From G963923955 sp963923955 (GTDB lineage Bacteria; Pseudomonadota; Gammaproteobacteria; Eutrophobiales; Eutrophobiaceae), in NCBI GenBank assembly GCA_963923955.1, contig OZ000552.1:930001-994000 (forward strand): DNA of 64,000 bases. The letters run 5' to 3'. The notes under the pieces were generated by a model. That model made no database searches. It was not told the origin of the DNA and worked only from the letters and a program-made list of their open reading frames with translations. Positions 8,784-17,944 of the stretch are shown here, piece after piece (positions within the stretch are counted from its first letter, which is position 1; every line of letters begins with the position of its first letter). The position numbers were made by a program, and so were the translations under genes.

Positions 8784-11345
8784 TTAAGCCGAATTTCTGC
8801 CTGCGTTGATGATCCCGAACATGCAGCGCAGCACTAAGTCCCGATATGTTTTCTCCCGCGCCTTGTTATTGCCAGCGCCTTCACGCAGGTGCTGTAAGGC
8901 AAACTGTTGGATGGTGATGAGCGGCAAGACGATCTTCTCGCGCAATTTTACGGAATCGCGATTGGCCGGGCTGCTTTCCATCAATTCCGAGAGCTGGGAG
9001 ACCTCAAGCAGCATGTCTCTCGCTAACTCGAACTCCTGATAGAGCAGCTCCCAGAACTCCGCAAACTCCGCGTCTTTTTTCAGGTAGGCCGTTGCCGGGA
9101 AAAAGGACTTGGTCAATGACATCATGCTGTTGCTTAGCAGGGTTCGAAACAGCAGGGATTGCTGATACAGGGCCTGTAGCTCTTTTAGCCTGCCCGCCTT
9201 TTTTAGGCTGCTCAAGGCAGAACCGACGCCATAAAACCCGGGCACATTTTGTTTCATCAGCGCCCACGAGCCGACAAAGGGGATCGCGCGCAGGTCTTCA
9301 AATTTAAGATGCGCCGACTGTCCGCGTTGCACCGGGCGGGAACCGATGTTGGTCTCGCTAAAAAAAGACAGCGGGGTGATCTTCTCCAGGTACGGCACAA
9401 ACTGCGGGTGCTGTTTCAATATCAAATAAGCCGCATAGGCCTCCGCCGCCAGTTTATCCAGCAGCGCGGCCTCATCGGCCTGCAAGTGTTCTTGCTTGTG
9501 AAAAAATTCGTTCTCAATGCCCGCAGACAACAGCTGTTCCAGGTTATAGCGACAGGAGGCCGGCTTGCCGAAATTCGAGCTGACCGTCTGCCCCTGGATG
9601 GTGATCTGGACTTCCCGGCTGTCTATTGCATCGCCCAGCGAGGCGTAGAAATCGTGCGTATTGCCGCCGCCGCGCCCGGGCGGGCCGCCGCGCCCGTCAA
9701 AGAATATTGTCGAAAAACCATGCCGGCGCGAGACTTGCGTCAGCTTTTCCTTCGCCCGATGGATCGACCAATTCGCACATAGATAGCCGCCGTCCTTCGT
9801 GCCGTCTGAAAAGCCTAGCATGATCGTCTGTTGCTTGTTGCGGCTGCTTAAATGCGCGCGGTATTCGGCCTGGCTGTAGAGGGTCTCCATGACCTGCGGC
9901 GCCTGCTTCAGATCCTCAATCGTTTCAAACAGCGGCACGATGTCGAGCGGCAATGGTCTCTTCTTAGAAAGCAGAGATCGCGCCAATGCGAACACATGGA
10001 TGACATCAAGCGCTGCGCCGCAGTTGCTGATGACATAGCGTTGACAGGCTTCAGTGCCGTTTTGTTGCTGCACCTTTGCGATGGCCGAGATGCTCTTGAT
10101 CAGATCCTGCTCGAAGGGATCTGCAAGCTGCGCGGCAGCAATCTTGCCCTTAAAGCGCAGCAGAAAATCTACCTTCTCTTGCTCGCTGAGCTTTTTGTAC
10201 TGCCTTAGTTCGGTTTCCTTGATTGAGGCTTGCAAGATCGAATCCCAGACCGCCGTATGCTTCGGGCTGTCCTGACGTATGTCCATGCTGGCCAGGTAAA
10301 AGCCGAAGACCCTCACCTTTACTATCACCGCATCGAGCAGCGCAAGAAAAAGACCATCATGTCGGCCGACCAGGATGGCCCTTGCCCTTAATAGATCTTC
10401 CAGCAGTTGTTCAGCATGTTGATAGTGATCCTTGCCCGGCCTGCCGTAGGCCATCGAGTAAATCTTCTGTTCAACCTCGGACAGGATGGTATCGACGCCG
10501 CTAAAGGTCAGGCGCCGCTTTAAGGTGCGCAGGTCGCGGTGATAACATCGCAACACCGTCTCTTTAAGCAGGGCGGCAACCGCCAGGGTCGTATCACTGG
10601 TCACAAAGGGATTGCCGTCCCGGTCTCCCCCGGGCCAGAAGCCGACTTGCAAGAGCGCATCGTTGTGCCACTCATCAATGCCTATTTCCAGTTCACTCAT
10701 GAGCTGCAACAGGATCGCCGGTATCACTTCGTAAAATACATTTTCCAGATACCAGCACAGGCTGCTTGCCTCTTCATAAGGAGTGGGTTTCTCTCGCTTT
10801 ATCATCGCTGTCTTGCCCAGCTGATGGAGCAGCGAATTGATCGCATCAAGCCGGTCCTCGCTGATGCTCATGCCCAGGTCGTTGATGATGGCCAGCACAC
10901 TGCCGGGATAGAATTGAGTCGGATGGGCGGTCAGCACAATACGCACTCCAAAGTCTTCGAGCCTGGCCTTTAATGCTGCCTGCTTGCCCTCGGCCTTTGC
11001 ACGCAGCAGCAAGGCGCTGACCGTGCCGCTGCCTTCAAGCTCGTTGATCTCGCCAAAGGCTGCATCTTCGATGGAATCAAATAAGACGACCTGCCGCTCG
11101 ATATACTGAATAAAATTAAACAACAGATCGAAGTGATTCTCAGGCGCAGCACTTGGAACATGTTCCTTGAAAAACCGCTCGATGATCGAGGCCGGGTCCT
11201 GATGCTTCTCAAAGCCCTGCTCACAGGCCTGCTGCAACAGCGGCAACAAGGTCCCGGTTCGATAGACATCATGAAAGGGAAGGTTTAGAAATAAACTGTT
11301 ATAGATATGGTAGCGGGTAGCAACCGATTGCTCATAGCTATGCAT
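8784..11345 (-). CDS. ppc: phosphoenolpyruvate carboxylase
   Basis: The 853-residue enzyme carboxylates phosphoenolpyruvate to oxaloacetate, replenishing the TCA cycle. The catalytic segments are present: LTAHPTQ with its histidine, GGDRDGNP, the mobile loop FFDGRGGPPGRGGG, and the C-terminal GRNSA that closes the active site. Sequence around these motifs (for example AHPTQFYPGS rather than AHPTEI, and GFWPGGDRDGNPFVT) differs from the E. coli type, so this is a divergent PEPC branch slightly shorter than the 883-residue E. coli protein. It is monocistronic, running towards the hsdR gene 89 bases away. Confidence 0.95.
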   Translation of the reverse strand: MHSYEQSVATRYHIYNSLFLNLPFHDVYRTGTLLPLLQQACEQGFEKHQDPASIIERFFKEHVPSAAPENHFDLLFNFIQYIERQVVLFDSIEDAAFGEINELEGSGTVSALLLRAKAEGKQAALKARLEDFGVRIVLTAHPTQFYPGSVLAIINDLGMSISEDRLDAINSLLHQLGKTAMIKREKPTPYEEASSLCWYLENVFYEVIPAILLQLMSELEIGIDEWHNDALLQVGFWPGGDRDGNPFVTSDTTLAVAALLKETVLRCYHRDLRTLKRRLTFSGVDTILSEVEQKIYSMAYGRPGKDHYQHAEQLLEDLLRARAILVGRHDGLFLALLDAVIVKVRVFGFYLASMDIRQDSPKHTAVWDSILQASIKETELRQYKKLSEQEKVDFLLRFKGKIAAAQLADPFEQDLIKSISAIAKVQQQNGTEACQRYVISNCGAALDVIHVFALARSLLSKKRPLPLDIVPLFETIEDLKQAPQVMETLYSQAEYRAHLSSRNKQQTIMLGFSDGTKDGGYLCANWSIHRAKEKLTQVSRRHGFSTIFFDGRGGPPGRGGGNTHDFYASLGDAIDSREVQITIQGQTVSSNFGKPASCRYNLEQLLSAGIENEFFHKQEHLQADEAALLDKLAAEAYAAYLILKQHPQFVPYLEKITPLSFFSETNIGSRPVQRGQSAHLKFEDLRAIPFVGSWALMKQNVPGFYGVGSALSSLKKAGRLKELQALYQQSLLFRTLLSNSMMSLTKSFFPATAYLKKDAEFAEFWELLYQEFELARDMLLEVSQLSELMESSPANRDSVKLREKIVLPLITIQQFALQHLREGAGNNKAREKTYRDLVLRCMFGIINAGRNSA

Positions 11346-11500
11346 AAGAAGCTCTTGGGGGTTATGATTTAGTTAGTGAAGCGAAGCACGATTTACTATA
11401 CTCCAAAAAGCAGTCATCGGGCTAGTTGTTGTGAACAGACTCACTGGTTTAGCGGGTTTTCACAGACCTTGTCCCCGGCTTTAACTCAGGAGGTACTCTT

Positions 11501-11668
11501 ATGACTTCATGGATTCTTGGCAGGCGAAGGAATAGCCTGCCCGTTCTCTGGTCGGTGTCAGAGCCTGAAACAAGTGGATTTGACTGGATGCGGGGGACGA
11601 GTATTTGCAATGTCGCTTACGGGTATAATCAGACTCGTTTAGTGTGCCTAAACTATAGCACCTATTGA
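11501..11668 (+). CDS. possible 55-residue small ORF with strong ribosome site
   Basis: An ATG preceded by CAGGAGGT at ideal spacing opens a 55-codon frame ending at TGA. The peptide contains RRRNSLPVLW, GFDWMRGTSICNVAYGYNQ and two cysteines, with no signal peptide or membrane segment. It sits in the roughly 820-base gap between ppc and tRNA-Leu, which otherwise holds a decayed small gene. I recognise no family. The ribosome site is the only real support and may be coincidental. Confidence 0.3.
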   Translation: MTSWILGRRRNSLPVLWSVSEPETSGFDWMRGTSICNVAYGYNQTRLVCLNYSTY

Positions 11669-11795
11669 ATTCCTACATGATCGGACGGAATGTAGCACTG
11701 CACGGAGTCATATCATTTATGCTTGGCGATTACACGATGAGATGGATAAGGGATGAAGAGAGGTCAACACAGGTTAAGATAGAGAAGAGACAACA

Positions 11796-12026
11796 ATGAG
11801 TGCAACAGACATTGATGAAAATCTGCGGCATGAGAAAATGCAGGCGGAGATTGCCAAGGATTTATAGCGATTGAGAAAATGCGGACGGATAATCAAAAAA
11901 CATTGCAGAGATAATCAAGACCAGCAGCGAAACAAGAAGAATTATAACGAAAATAGATGGTATTCGCTTATTGTCGGCGCAACCGTTACTCTGGCCATCG
12001 TGGCGGTGGTGAAGCTATATCTTTAA
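11796..12026 (+). pseudogene. decayed small coiled-coil/transmembrane protein gene
   Basis: An ATG opens MSATDIDENLRHEKMQAEIAKDL and meets an in-frame TAG at 11865-11867. The same frame continues after the stop to a clear single transmembrane end (NRWYSLIVGATVTLAIVAVVK) and a TAA. A charged helix followed by one C-terminal membrane span after 'NRWY' is the build of small membrane proteins common in proteobacteria. The middle (RLRKCGRIIKKH) looks less helical than expected, so compensating frameshifts may accompany the stop codon. The original would have been about 76 residues, of unknown function. Confidence 0.5.
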
Positions 12027-12166
12027 TGATCAGTTGGTCATCATCCAGCACCCTGCCCACACCCACTATGTACACGAGTGAGCGCCGCCCTTCAATAAGC
12101 CTTGGCAGAGCAAGATAAGAAGAGCGTTAAAACGGCTGCTTTACCGAACGTTTTTGCACACCAAGA

Positions 12167-12252
12167 TGGTGCCGATGGCCGGAGTCGAACCGGCACGCCG
12201 TTAAGGCACTGCCCCCTCAAGACAGCGTGTCTACCTATTCCACCACATCGGC
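12167..12252 (-). tRNA. leuU: tRNA-Leu (anticodon GAG)
   Basis: Read on the minus strand, a 7-bp acceptor stem GCCGATG/CATCGGC, a D arm with GGTAGACAC, an anticodon loop CTTGAGG, a long variable arm (GTGCCTTAACGGCGTGC) and a T arm CCGGTTCGACTCCGG are all present, and the 3' CCA is encoded. The long variable arm marks a class II tRNA and the loop gives anticodon GAG. It lies just downstream of tpiA-secG, the usual gammaproteobacterial arrangement. Confidence 0.95.
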
Positions 12253-12271
12253 GTGTTTTACATATTGCCGG

Positions 12272-12661
12272 CTACTCTTCTGGAAGAACGGGAATGTCTG
12301 ATTCGGTCATCGCCGGCACCTCGGCGGCAGGCTGCGGCCTTTCCGTAGCCGCCTGCTCCTGCGTTTGCATCATCACGCTCTCCGTCTGCATCAGGCTCTG
12401 CCCCTGGGTAACGCGCTCACGCGCGATATACGCCAAGGCCAGGCTATTGGCCAGAAACACAAAGGCCAGGATGGTCGTGGTCCTGGTCATGAAGTTGCCC
12501 GAGCCTTGTGCACCAAAGACGGTGTTGGAGGCGCCACTGCCAAAGGCGGCGCCGGCATCGGCGCCTTTGCCGTGCTGGATGAGGATGAAGCCAATCAGGC
12601 CCAAGGCCACCAGCACCTGTACGACCAACAGGACTGTCTGTAATGTTGCTAATGATTCCAT
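12272..12661 (-). CDS. secG: protein translocase subunit SecG
   Basis: The 129-residue inner-membrane subunit of the SecYEG channel assists SecA-driven export. Two transmembrane helices are visible, LQTVLLVVQVLVALGLIGFILIQ at the start and TTILAFVFLANSLALAYIA further on. Between them is the conserved family loop HGKGADAGAAFGSGASNTVFGAQG. The C-terminal tail is polar and Gln/Glu/Pro-rich, as is common. It starts 8 bases after tpiA and is followed by tRNA-Leu, so tpiA-secG-leuU is probably one transcript. Confidence 0.95.
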   Translation of the reverse strand: MESLATLQTVLLVVQVLVALGLIGFILIQHGKGADAGAAFGSGASNTVFGAQGSGNFMTRTTTILAFVFLANSLALAYIARERVTQGQSLMQTESVMMQTQEQAATERPQPAAEVPAMTESDIPVLPEE

Positions 12662-12669
12662 GTTAATGA

Positions 12670-13470
12670 TTACCTCGTTGCTTGTCCTGCTACATGGGCC
12701 GTTGCCTGCCCCGCCGCATGGCAGATAGTCAAAAAATCCTGGGCGTCTAATGAGGCACCGCCGATCAGGCCGCCATCAACATCTGCCATAGAAAATAGCG
12801 CACCCGCATTATCTGCCTTGACGCTGCCGCCGTAAAGAATGCGTATGGTATCAGCAATCGCATCGTCATGGCGCGCCAGTCTTAGTCTGATGAAAGCATG
12901 GGCTTCTTGCGCCTGCTCCGGTGTGGCGGTGAGACCGGTGCCGATGGCCCAGACAGGTTCGTAGGCGATCACTGCGTGCGTAAATCCCGCTATGTCGCAT
13001 CTTTCGATGACGGCATCCAGCTGCCTTGCCACGATTTCTTCCGTGCTGCCCTGCTCCCGTTCATGCAACTGCTCGCCAAGGCAGAGGATGGGAATGAGTC
13101 CGGCGGCCTGTGCTGCGGCAAATTTATCGGCCACCAGCCCGTCTGATTCAGCATAGAGACTCCGGCGCTCTGAATGCCCGACGATCACATAGCGGCAGTC
13201 ATAATCCTTCAGCATCGCCGCCGAAATCTCGCCGGTATAGGCGCCGACTGCCTGCGCAGACAGGTTCTGCGCGCCTAAGGCAATCTCGGTCTGCGCCAAT
13301 AATTCAGCCACCCGCGGGATATATATATAAGGTGCACAGACCGCCACCTCTCCCCCGGCCTGACCAGGCCCAGGCAGTCCGCCGACAATCTGCTGCAGCA
13401 GGGGCGCGATGCTTGCAAGCGAGCCGTTCATCTTCCAGTTTGCCGCCACCAGGGCCTGTCTTTGCGTCAT
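12670..13470 (-). CDS. tpiA: triosephosphate isomerase
   Basis: The 266-residue glycolytic TIM barrel interconverts dihydroxyacetone phosphate and glyceraldehyde 3-phosphate. It shows the substrate Lys in ANWKMNG, the catalytic His in VIVGHSERR, the catalytic Glu and flexible loop in AYEPVWAIGTG, and the phosphate-binding LYGGSVKADN. I chose the ATG giving MTQRQALVAANWKMNG; the frame extends 49 codons upstream but that part has no family resemblance. It is the first gene of the tpiA-secG unit. Confidence 0.96.
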   Translation of the reverse strand: MTQRQALVAANWKMNGSLASIAPLLQQIVGGLPGPGQAGGEVAVCAPYIYIPRVAELLAQTEIALGAQNLSAQAVGAYTGEISAAMLKDYDCRYVIVGHSERRSLYAESDGLVADKFAAAQAAGLIPILCLGEQLHEREQGSTEEIVARQLDAVIERCDIAGFTHAVIAYEPVWAIGTGLTATPEQAQEAHAFIRLRLARHDDAIADTIRILYGGSVKADNAGALFSMADVDGGLIGGASLDAQDFLTICHAAGQATAHVAGQATR

Positions 13471-13553
13471 AGTTGCCTCATTCTTGCGCGAATCCTCAAG
13501 GGGCGAGCAGCGTAGCGGGGAAGGCAAGGGAAAGCAAATCCATGCGGCCAGTT

Positions 13554-14204
13554 TTAAGGTGACTGCCTTAGCGGTCTTTCCACCCGGCAATGCAGGCAAT
13601 GAGGGGATTGCGTGCATTTCTCCTTTGCATGACGCACGATCAGGGCATGATATTCATTGAACAATTTTGCATCGGGGCCGAGCGCAGTTTCAAACAGTGC
13701 GCGCAAGGCCTCATAGCCCTCTTCGCCCTTGATCAAGCCAAGCGAGACTAGCAAGCGCCGGGTGTAGGCATCTATCACGAAGACCGGCCGGTCGAAGGCA
13801 TACAGGGCAATATCATCTGCGGTTTCCGGCCCTACGCCCCTCACCGACAACAGACCGACACGCAGCTCAGGCGTGGTCCAGCCGCTTAGTTTTTCTATGC
13901 CCCCGTTCTGCACCACCCAGTCGCACAGGTTCTTCAAGCGCTGCGCCTTCACATTGAAATACCCGGATGGCCTGATAAGTGCCGCCAGCGCCGGTGCTTC
14001 CAGGGCGCGTAGCCTGTCTATCTCCATCAAGCCCGCCGCCTTTAGATTGCTAATGGCCTTCTCGACATTGTGCCAGTGGGTATTCTGGGTCAATATGGCC
14101 CCCACCATCACCTCAAAGGGCGTCTCGGCCGGCCACCAATGCTGCGCGCCATAGGCATCATAGAGCCGTTGATAAAGTCTGAGCAGCAGCTGTCTTGAAG
14201 GCAT
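13554..14204 (-). CDS. endonuclease III-like HhH-GPD DNA glycosylase (MagIII-type)
   Basis: The 216-residue helix-hairpin-helix glycosylase is related to endonuclease III. The hairpin and following segment read LLSVRGVGPETADDIALYAF and VFVIDAYTRR. Asp of the HhH-GPD loop is kept, but the EndoIII catalytic lysine position (GVGxKTA) is glutamate (GVGPETA), as in MagIII-type 3-methyladenine glycosylases, so a monofunctional glycosylase acting on alkylated bases is likelier than an AP lyase. The C-terminal iron-sulfur loop keeps three cysteines (KCTQSPHCLHC) and no fourth. I chose the ATG beginning MPSRQLL; an upstream TTG would add nine residues. It follows rluB by 64 bases. Confidence 0.8.
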   Translation of the reverse strand: MPSRQLLLRLYQRLYDAYGAQHWWPAETPFEVMVGAILTQNTHWHNVEKAISNLKAAGLMEIDRLRALEAPALAALIRPSGYFNVKAQRLKNLCDWVVQNGGIEKLSGWTTPELRVGLLSVRGVGPETADDIALYAFDRPVFVIDAYTRRLLVSLGLIKGEEGYEALRALFETALGPDAKLFNEYHALIVRHAKEKCTQSPHCLHCRVERPLRQSP

Positions 14205-14268
14205 GGCTGGCGAGGCTCTGTCGGCACTCAAGGGAGCGCTCTTAAATGATTCGGCAGCTTTGTTGATC

Positions 14269-15000
14269 TTAGCTTCCGTAATTTTTCAAGTCCCTGATCT
14301 CTTTTTCTGTCAGCGCCCAGCACTGGCCCGGACGCCGCCGTCTCTCCAGGACATAGGGCCCGAAACGCACCCTGATCAGGCGGCTGATGCGCAAGCCCTG
14401 CGACTCCCACAGCCTCCTGACCGCGCGATTTCTGCCTTCCATCAGCACGACATGATACCAGTGGTTTAGGCCGTGGCCACCGGAGTCAACAATGTCCGTA
14501 AAACGCGCCGGGCCATCGGCTAACGCCACCCCCCGGCGCAGGGCATCAAGCTGTGCGGCTGTTACCTTGCCTGATACACGCACTGCATATTCCCGCTCAA
14601 TGTTAGCGGCGGGGTGCATTAATTGATTCGCCAGCTCGCCATCATTGGTGAACAGCAACAGGCCCGTGGTCCTTATATCCAGGCGCCCAATATTGATCCA
14701 GCGTCCATGTTTTATGGCCGGCAGGGAGTGAAAGACGCTGCGGCGGCCACGCTCATCGCGCCGGCTACAGACCTCACCCTCCGGCTTGTAATAGGCCAGC
14801 ATCCGGGGCCTTGTCGGCTGTCCGCGCAGGTTGATGCGGCGCCTGTCTATGTGCAGGCGATCTCCGGTGCCGATGCGCTCGCCCAGGACTGCCGGCCTGC
14901 CGTTGACTTCGATACGCCCCTCCCTGATCCATTGTTCCAGGGTGCGGCGCGAGCCTAAGCCCGCCCTTGCCAGTACCTTTTGAATGCGCTCGGCTTCCAT
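14269..15000 (-). CDS. rluB: 23S rRNA pseudouridine synthase RluB (RsuA family)
   Basis: The 243-residue enzyme converts a uridine of 23S rRNA (2605 in E. coli) to pseudouridine. An N-terminal S4 RNA-binding domain (RIQKVLARAGLGSRRTLEQWI, then GRIEVNG) precedes the catalytic domain. The active-site aspartate motif is GRLDIRTTGLLLFTNDG, followed by REYAVRV and GRNRAVRRLWESQG. The ATG before EAERIQ fits the S4 domain start; the frame extends 69 codons further into the scpB end and is not real there. Gene order scpA-scpB-rluB is the common proteobacterial one. Confidence 0.94.
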   Translation of the reverse strand: MEAERIQKVLARAGLGSRRTLEQWIREGRIEVNGRPAVLGERIGTGDRLHIDRRRINLRGQPTRPRMLAYYKPEGEVCSRRDERGRRSVFHSLPAIKHGRWINIGRLDIRTTGLLLFTNDGELANQLMHPAANIEREYAVRVSGKVTAAQLDALRRGVALADGPARFTDIVDSGGHGLNHWYHVVLMEGRNRAVRRLWESQGLRISRLIRVRFGPYVLERRRRPGQCWALTEKEIRDLKNYGS

Positions 15001-15025
15001 GATGAATGGCCTCTTGTTTAATGAC

Positions 15026-15796
15026 TCAGACGGAGAATGGGATAACATTGTCTGTCGCTGCATCCTCTTCTTTCGCCGCGCTGTCCAGTTCCTCAAGTGA
15101 CTGGTCTTCGGTAGTATCGATTGCATCCGCATCCTCAGCATCAGGTACTTGATCGAGCGGCGCTGCATCTGGCGCACTGAAATCCACCGCGGCGACACCT
15201 GCTGCAACTGCCTGTCCTGCAGGGCTGGCGGCTTCTACTCCTGCAAACAGATCCGAGTCCAGCTGATCAAAGTCTTTTATCGCCGCCAGAGAGGGCAGCT
15301 CGGCAAGCCGCTTCAGGTTGAAGTAATCCAGAAACTCTTTGGTCGTTGCCAGTAACTCCGGCCGGCCCGGCACATCACGCTGCCCGACAACCCGCACCCA
15401 CTCGCGCTCTTGCAAAGTGCGAATAATAGTGGCACTGACACTGACGCCGCGAATGTCCTCGATCTCGCCACGGGTCAGCGGCTGGCGATAGGCAATAATC
15501 GCCAAGGTCTCCATCAGGGCGCGGGAATAGCGCTGCGGCTTCTCATCAAACAGGCGATTGATCCACGCGGCGCAATCAGCCCGCACCTGGAAACGAAAGC
15601 CGCTGGCGACTTCTTTTAGCTCAATGCCTCGCTCCTGATAGCGCGCCTGTAGCGCGTTGAGAGCAGCCCTGATCGCATCGCGACTCGGCGCCGCCGGGTC
15701 CTTTTCAAACAGGGTCAACAGGCGCGTCACGCTCAAAGGCTCATTCACCGCCATCAACGCCGCTTCCAGCACCTTTTCCAGCCCTTCCTGATTCAT
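15026..15796 (-). CDS. scpB: condensin accessory protein ScpB
   Basis: The 256-residue winged-helix protein binds ScpA and SMC to form the chromosome-organising condensin. Family segments are LEAALMAVNEPLSVTRLLTLFE, SGFRFQVRADCAAWI, RYSRALMETLAIIAYRQPLTRGEIEDIRGVS and VVGQRDVPGRPELLATTKEFLDYFNLK. The C-terminal 70 residues are an acidic, Ala-rich disordered tail of variable type. Its ATG overlaps the scpA stop by four bases (ATGA), so the two subunits are translationally coupled. Confidence 0.95.
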   Translation of the reverse strand: MNQEGLEKVLEAALMAVNEPLSVTRLLTLFEKDPAAPSRDAIRAALNALQARYQERGIELKEVASGFRFQVRADCAAWINRLFDEKPQRYSRALMETLAIIAYRQPLTRGEIEDIRGVSVSATIIRTLQEREWVRVVGQRDVPGRPELLATTKEFLDYFNLKRLAELPSLAAIKDFDQLDSDLFAGVEAASPAGQAVAAGVAAVDFSAPDAAPLDQVPDAEDADAIDTTEDQSLEELDSAAKEEDAATDNVIPFSV

Positions 15797-16614
15797 GCCG
15801 CCGCCTTGATATAGATCGGCCCGTTGATTTCATTTTGCACCATATCCACCAACGATTCCTTCAACAGTTCTAAAATCGCCAGCAAGACCACGATCACCCC
15901 GGCCCGGCCTTCCTCTACATTAAAAAATTCCTTAAATTCGATAAACTCATCGCCCCTGGTCTTTTCCAGCACCAGACTCATGCGCTCACGCACCGACAGG
16001 GCTTCTTTTTGGATGTGATGATGAGAATAGAGCTCAGCGCGCAGCAGTACACCCGCAAAGGCCTTCAGGATTGCGTCCAAAGGAACATCGGGCGGCCCTT
16101 GCTGCGTCTGCCGACCGGGGAATTCGACGATTACCCCAAACACATCACGCTCCAGCCGGGGCAGGCTGTCGATGTCTTCCGCCGCCTGTTTGTAGCGCTC
16201 ATATTCCTGTAGCCGCCGCACCAGCTCGGCGCGCGGGTCGGCTTCGTCCTCATCCGCCGCCTGTGGCCGCGGCAGCAGCATGCGCGACTTGATCTCCGCC
16301 AGCATGGCCGCCATGAGCAGATACTCGCCGGCCAGCTCCAGCTGCAGCTCGTCCATCAGGTCGATATAGCGCATGTATTGCTCGGTGATGCGGGTGATGG
16401 GAATATCAAGAATGTCCAGATTCTGGCGCTTGATCAGGTATAACAGGAGATCCAGCGGCCCGGCAAAGGCTTCTAAAAATACCTCCAGGGCATCGGGGGG
16501 AATATACAGGTCTTTGGGCAGTTCGGTGAGCGGTGCGCCTTGCACGATGGCAAAGGGCATTTCCTCCTGCTCGGCTTTTTTCTCAGCCGCGGGCTTCTCG
16601 GTCTCGGTGCTCAT
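15793..16614 (-). CDS. scpA: segregation and condensation protein ScpA
   Basis: The 273-residue kleisin bridges the SMC heads. It shows the signature FAGPLDLLLYLIKRQNLDILDIPITRITEQYMRYI after an acidic 50-residue leader, then GEYLLMAAMLAEIKSRMLLP, and a C-terminal winged helix ending VVLLAILELLKESLVDMVQNE. I chose the ATG beginning MSTETEKP. The frame remains open 180 codons further upstream, overlapping the trpS 3' end, but that part is Arg/Cys/Pro-rich shadow sequence. ScpA overlaps scpB by four bases. Confidence 0.94.
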   Translation of the reverse strand: MSTETEKPAAEKKAEQEEMPFAIVQGAPLTELPKDLYIPPDALEVFLEAFAGPLDLLLYLIKRQNLDILDIPITRITEQYMRYIDLMDELQLELAGEYLLMAAMLAEIKSRMLLPRPQAADEDEADPRAELVRRLQEYERYKQAAEDIDSLPRLERDVFGVIVEFPGRQTQQGPPDVPLDAILKAFAGVLLRAELYSHHHIQKEALSVRERMSLVLEKTRGDEFIEFKEFFNVEEGRAGVIVVLLAILELLKESLVDMVQNEINGPIYIKAAA

Positions 16615-16738
16615 CGGACGATCATTGTAAGCCTTTTTGTGGCGCGTGGCTTGTGCGCTGTCTTTTTCATTAACTGACAGCCTGCTGCATTTCAATCGGA
16701 TATGGCCTGGCGAGTTATGATCGTATGTGCCGTAAAAA

Positions 16739-17944
16739 TCAGCGATGGTCAAGCCCCATCGCCCGGCGGACTTCCGCCATCGTCTCCCGCGCCACGTCCC
16801 GAGCGGCCTCAGAACCCTCATCCACAATGGCGCGCAGCCTTGCCGGGTCTTCCTGATATTGCCGCGCACGCGCACGGATGGGGCCTTGCTCTGCAAGCAC
16901 TGCATCAATGAGCGGCCGCTTGCATTCCAGGCAACCAATGCCCGCGCTGCGGCAGCCCTCCTGCACCCAGGCCTGCACCTCCGCATCCGAATACACCTCA
17001 TGCAGATTCCAGACCGGACACTTGTGCGGCTCGCCCGGATCCGTCCTGCGCACCCGTGCCGGATCGGTGGGCATGGTGCTGATTTTTTTCTCGACGCTGT
17101 CCGGCGGCTCGCGCAGGGAGATGGTATTGGCATAGGATTTGGACATCTTCTGTCCATCCAGGCCCAGCATCTTGCTGGCCGGCGTGAGCAGAACTTTAGG
17201 TTCGGGAAAGATCATCTTCCCACCGCCCTCCAGATAGGCCAGCAGGCGCTCGCACTCGGCCGTGCCGATGTCTTGACGGGCTTGCAGCAAGGCCCGGGCC
17301 TTCTCCAGCGCCTGCTCATCGCCCTGTTCCTGATAGCTACGCCGCAGCGCCCGATAGAGCTGGGCCTTGTCCTTGCCCAGCTTACTCGCCGCGGCTTCTG
17401 CTTTGTCTGCAAGACCCGGCTTACGGCCATAGAGATGATTAAAGCGGCGGGCTATTTCCCGGGCCAGCTCGACATGCGCGACCTGATCCTCGCCGACCGG
17501 GACGTAATTGGCCTTGTACATGATAATGTCTGAGGTCTGGAGTAGCGGATAGCCCAGGAAGCCGTAGGTAGCCAAGTCGCGGTTGCTCAGCCGTGCCATT
17601 TGATCCTTATACGTAGGCACCCGCTCCAGCCAGCTTAACGGCGTGAACATGGACAACAGCAGGTGTAATTCTGCATGCTCCGGCACCCGCGACTGGATAA
17701 AGATCCTGGCGGTGCCGGGGTTGATGCCGACCGCCAGCCAGTCAAGCACCATCTCCCAGACATTGTCGCTGATGGCACCAGGCGTCTCATAATCGGTCGT
17801 TAAGGCATGCCAGTCAACCACAGAGAAAAAGCACTCATACTCATCCTGCAGCGCCAACCAATTCTTGAGAACGCCGTGATAGTGCCCAAGATGCAGCGGC
17901 CCTGTCGGGCGCATCCCGGATAGAACGCGCTGATTTCCGCTCAT
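16739..17944 (-). CDS. trpS: tryptophan--tRNA ligase
   Basis: The 401-residue class I synthetase charges tRNA-Trp. The HIGH-type motif is in SGMRPTGPLHLGHYHG and the KMSKS motif in GLDGQKMSKSYANT. It is longer than the 334-residue E. coli enzyme because of an insert of about 70 residues between the two motifs (QARQDIGTAECERLLAYLEGG and its flanks), as in other long proteobacterial TrpS. The start at MSGNQRVLSG gives the expected N-terminus; 39 upstream codons in frame do not look coding. It is divergent from yciB and precedes scpA. Confidence 0.95.
   Translation of the reverse strand: MSGNQRVLSGMRPTGPLHLGHYHGVLKNWLALQDEYECFFSVVDWHALTTDYETPGAISDNVWEMVLDWLAVGINPGTARIFIQSRVPEHAELHLLLSMFTPLSWLERVPTYKDQMARLSNRDLATYGFLGYPLLQTSDIIMYKANYVPVGEDQVAHVELAREIARRFNHLYGRKPGLADKAEAAASKLGKDKAQLYRALRRSYQEQGDEQALEKARALLQARQDIGTAECERLLAYLEGGGKMIFPEPKVLLTPASKMLGLDGQKMSKSYANTISLREPPDSVEKKISTMPTDPARVRRTDPGEPHKCPVWNLHEVYSDAEVQAWVQEGCRSAGIGCLECKRPLIDAVLAEQGPIRARARQYQEDPARLRAIVDEGSEAARDVARETMAEVRRAMGLDHR

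Noticed and set aside
12102..12728. A 208-codon plus-strand frame spanning tRNA-Leu and secG
   Set aside because: It crosses a tRNA and runs antisense to secG; no coding features.
16745..17533. A 262-codon plus-strand frame under trpS
   Set aside because: TrpS motifs are intact on the opposite strand; the reverse frame has no recognisable domain.
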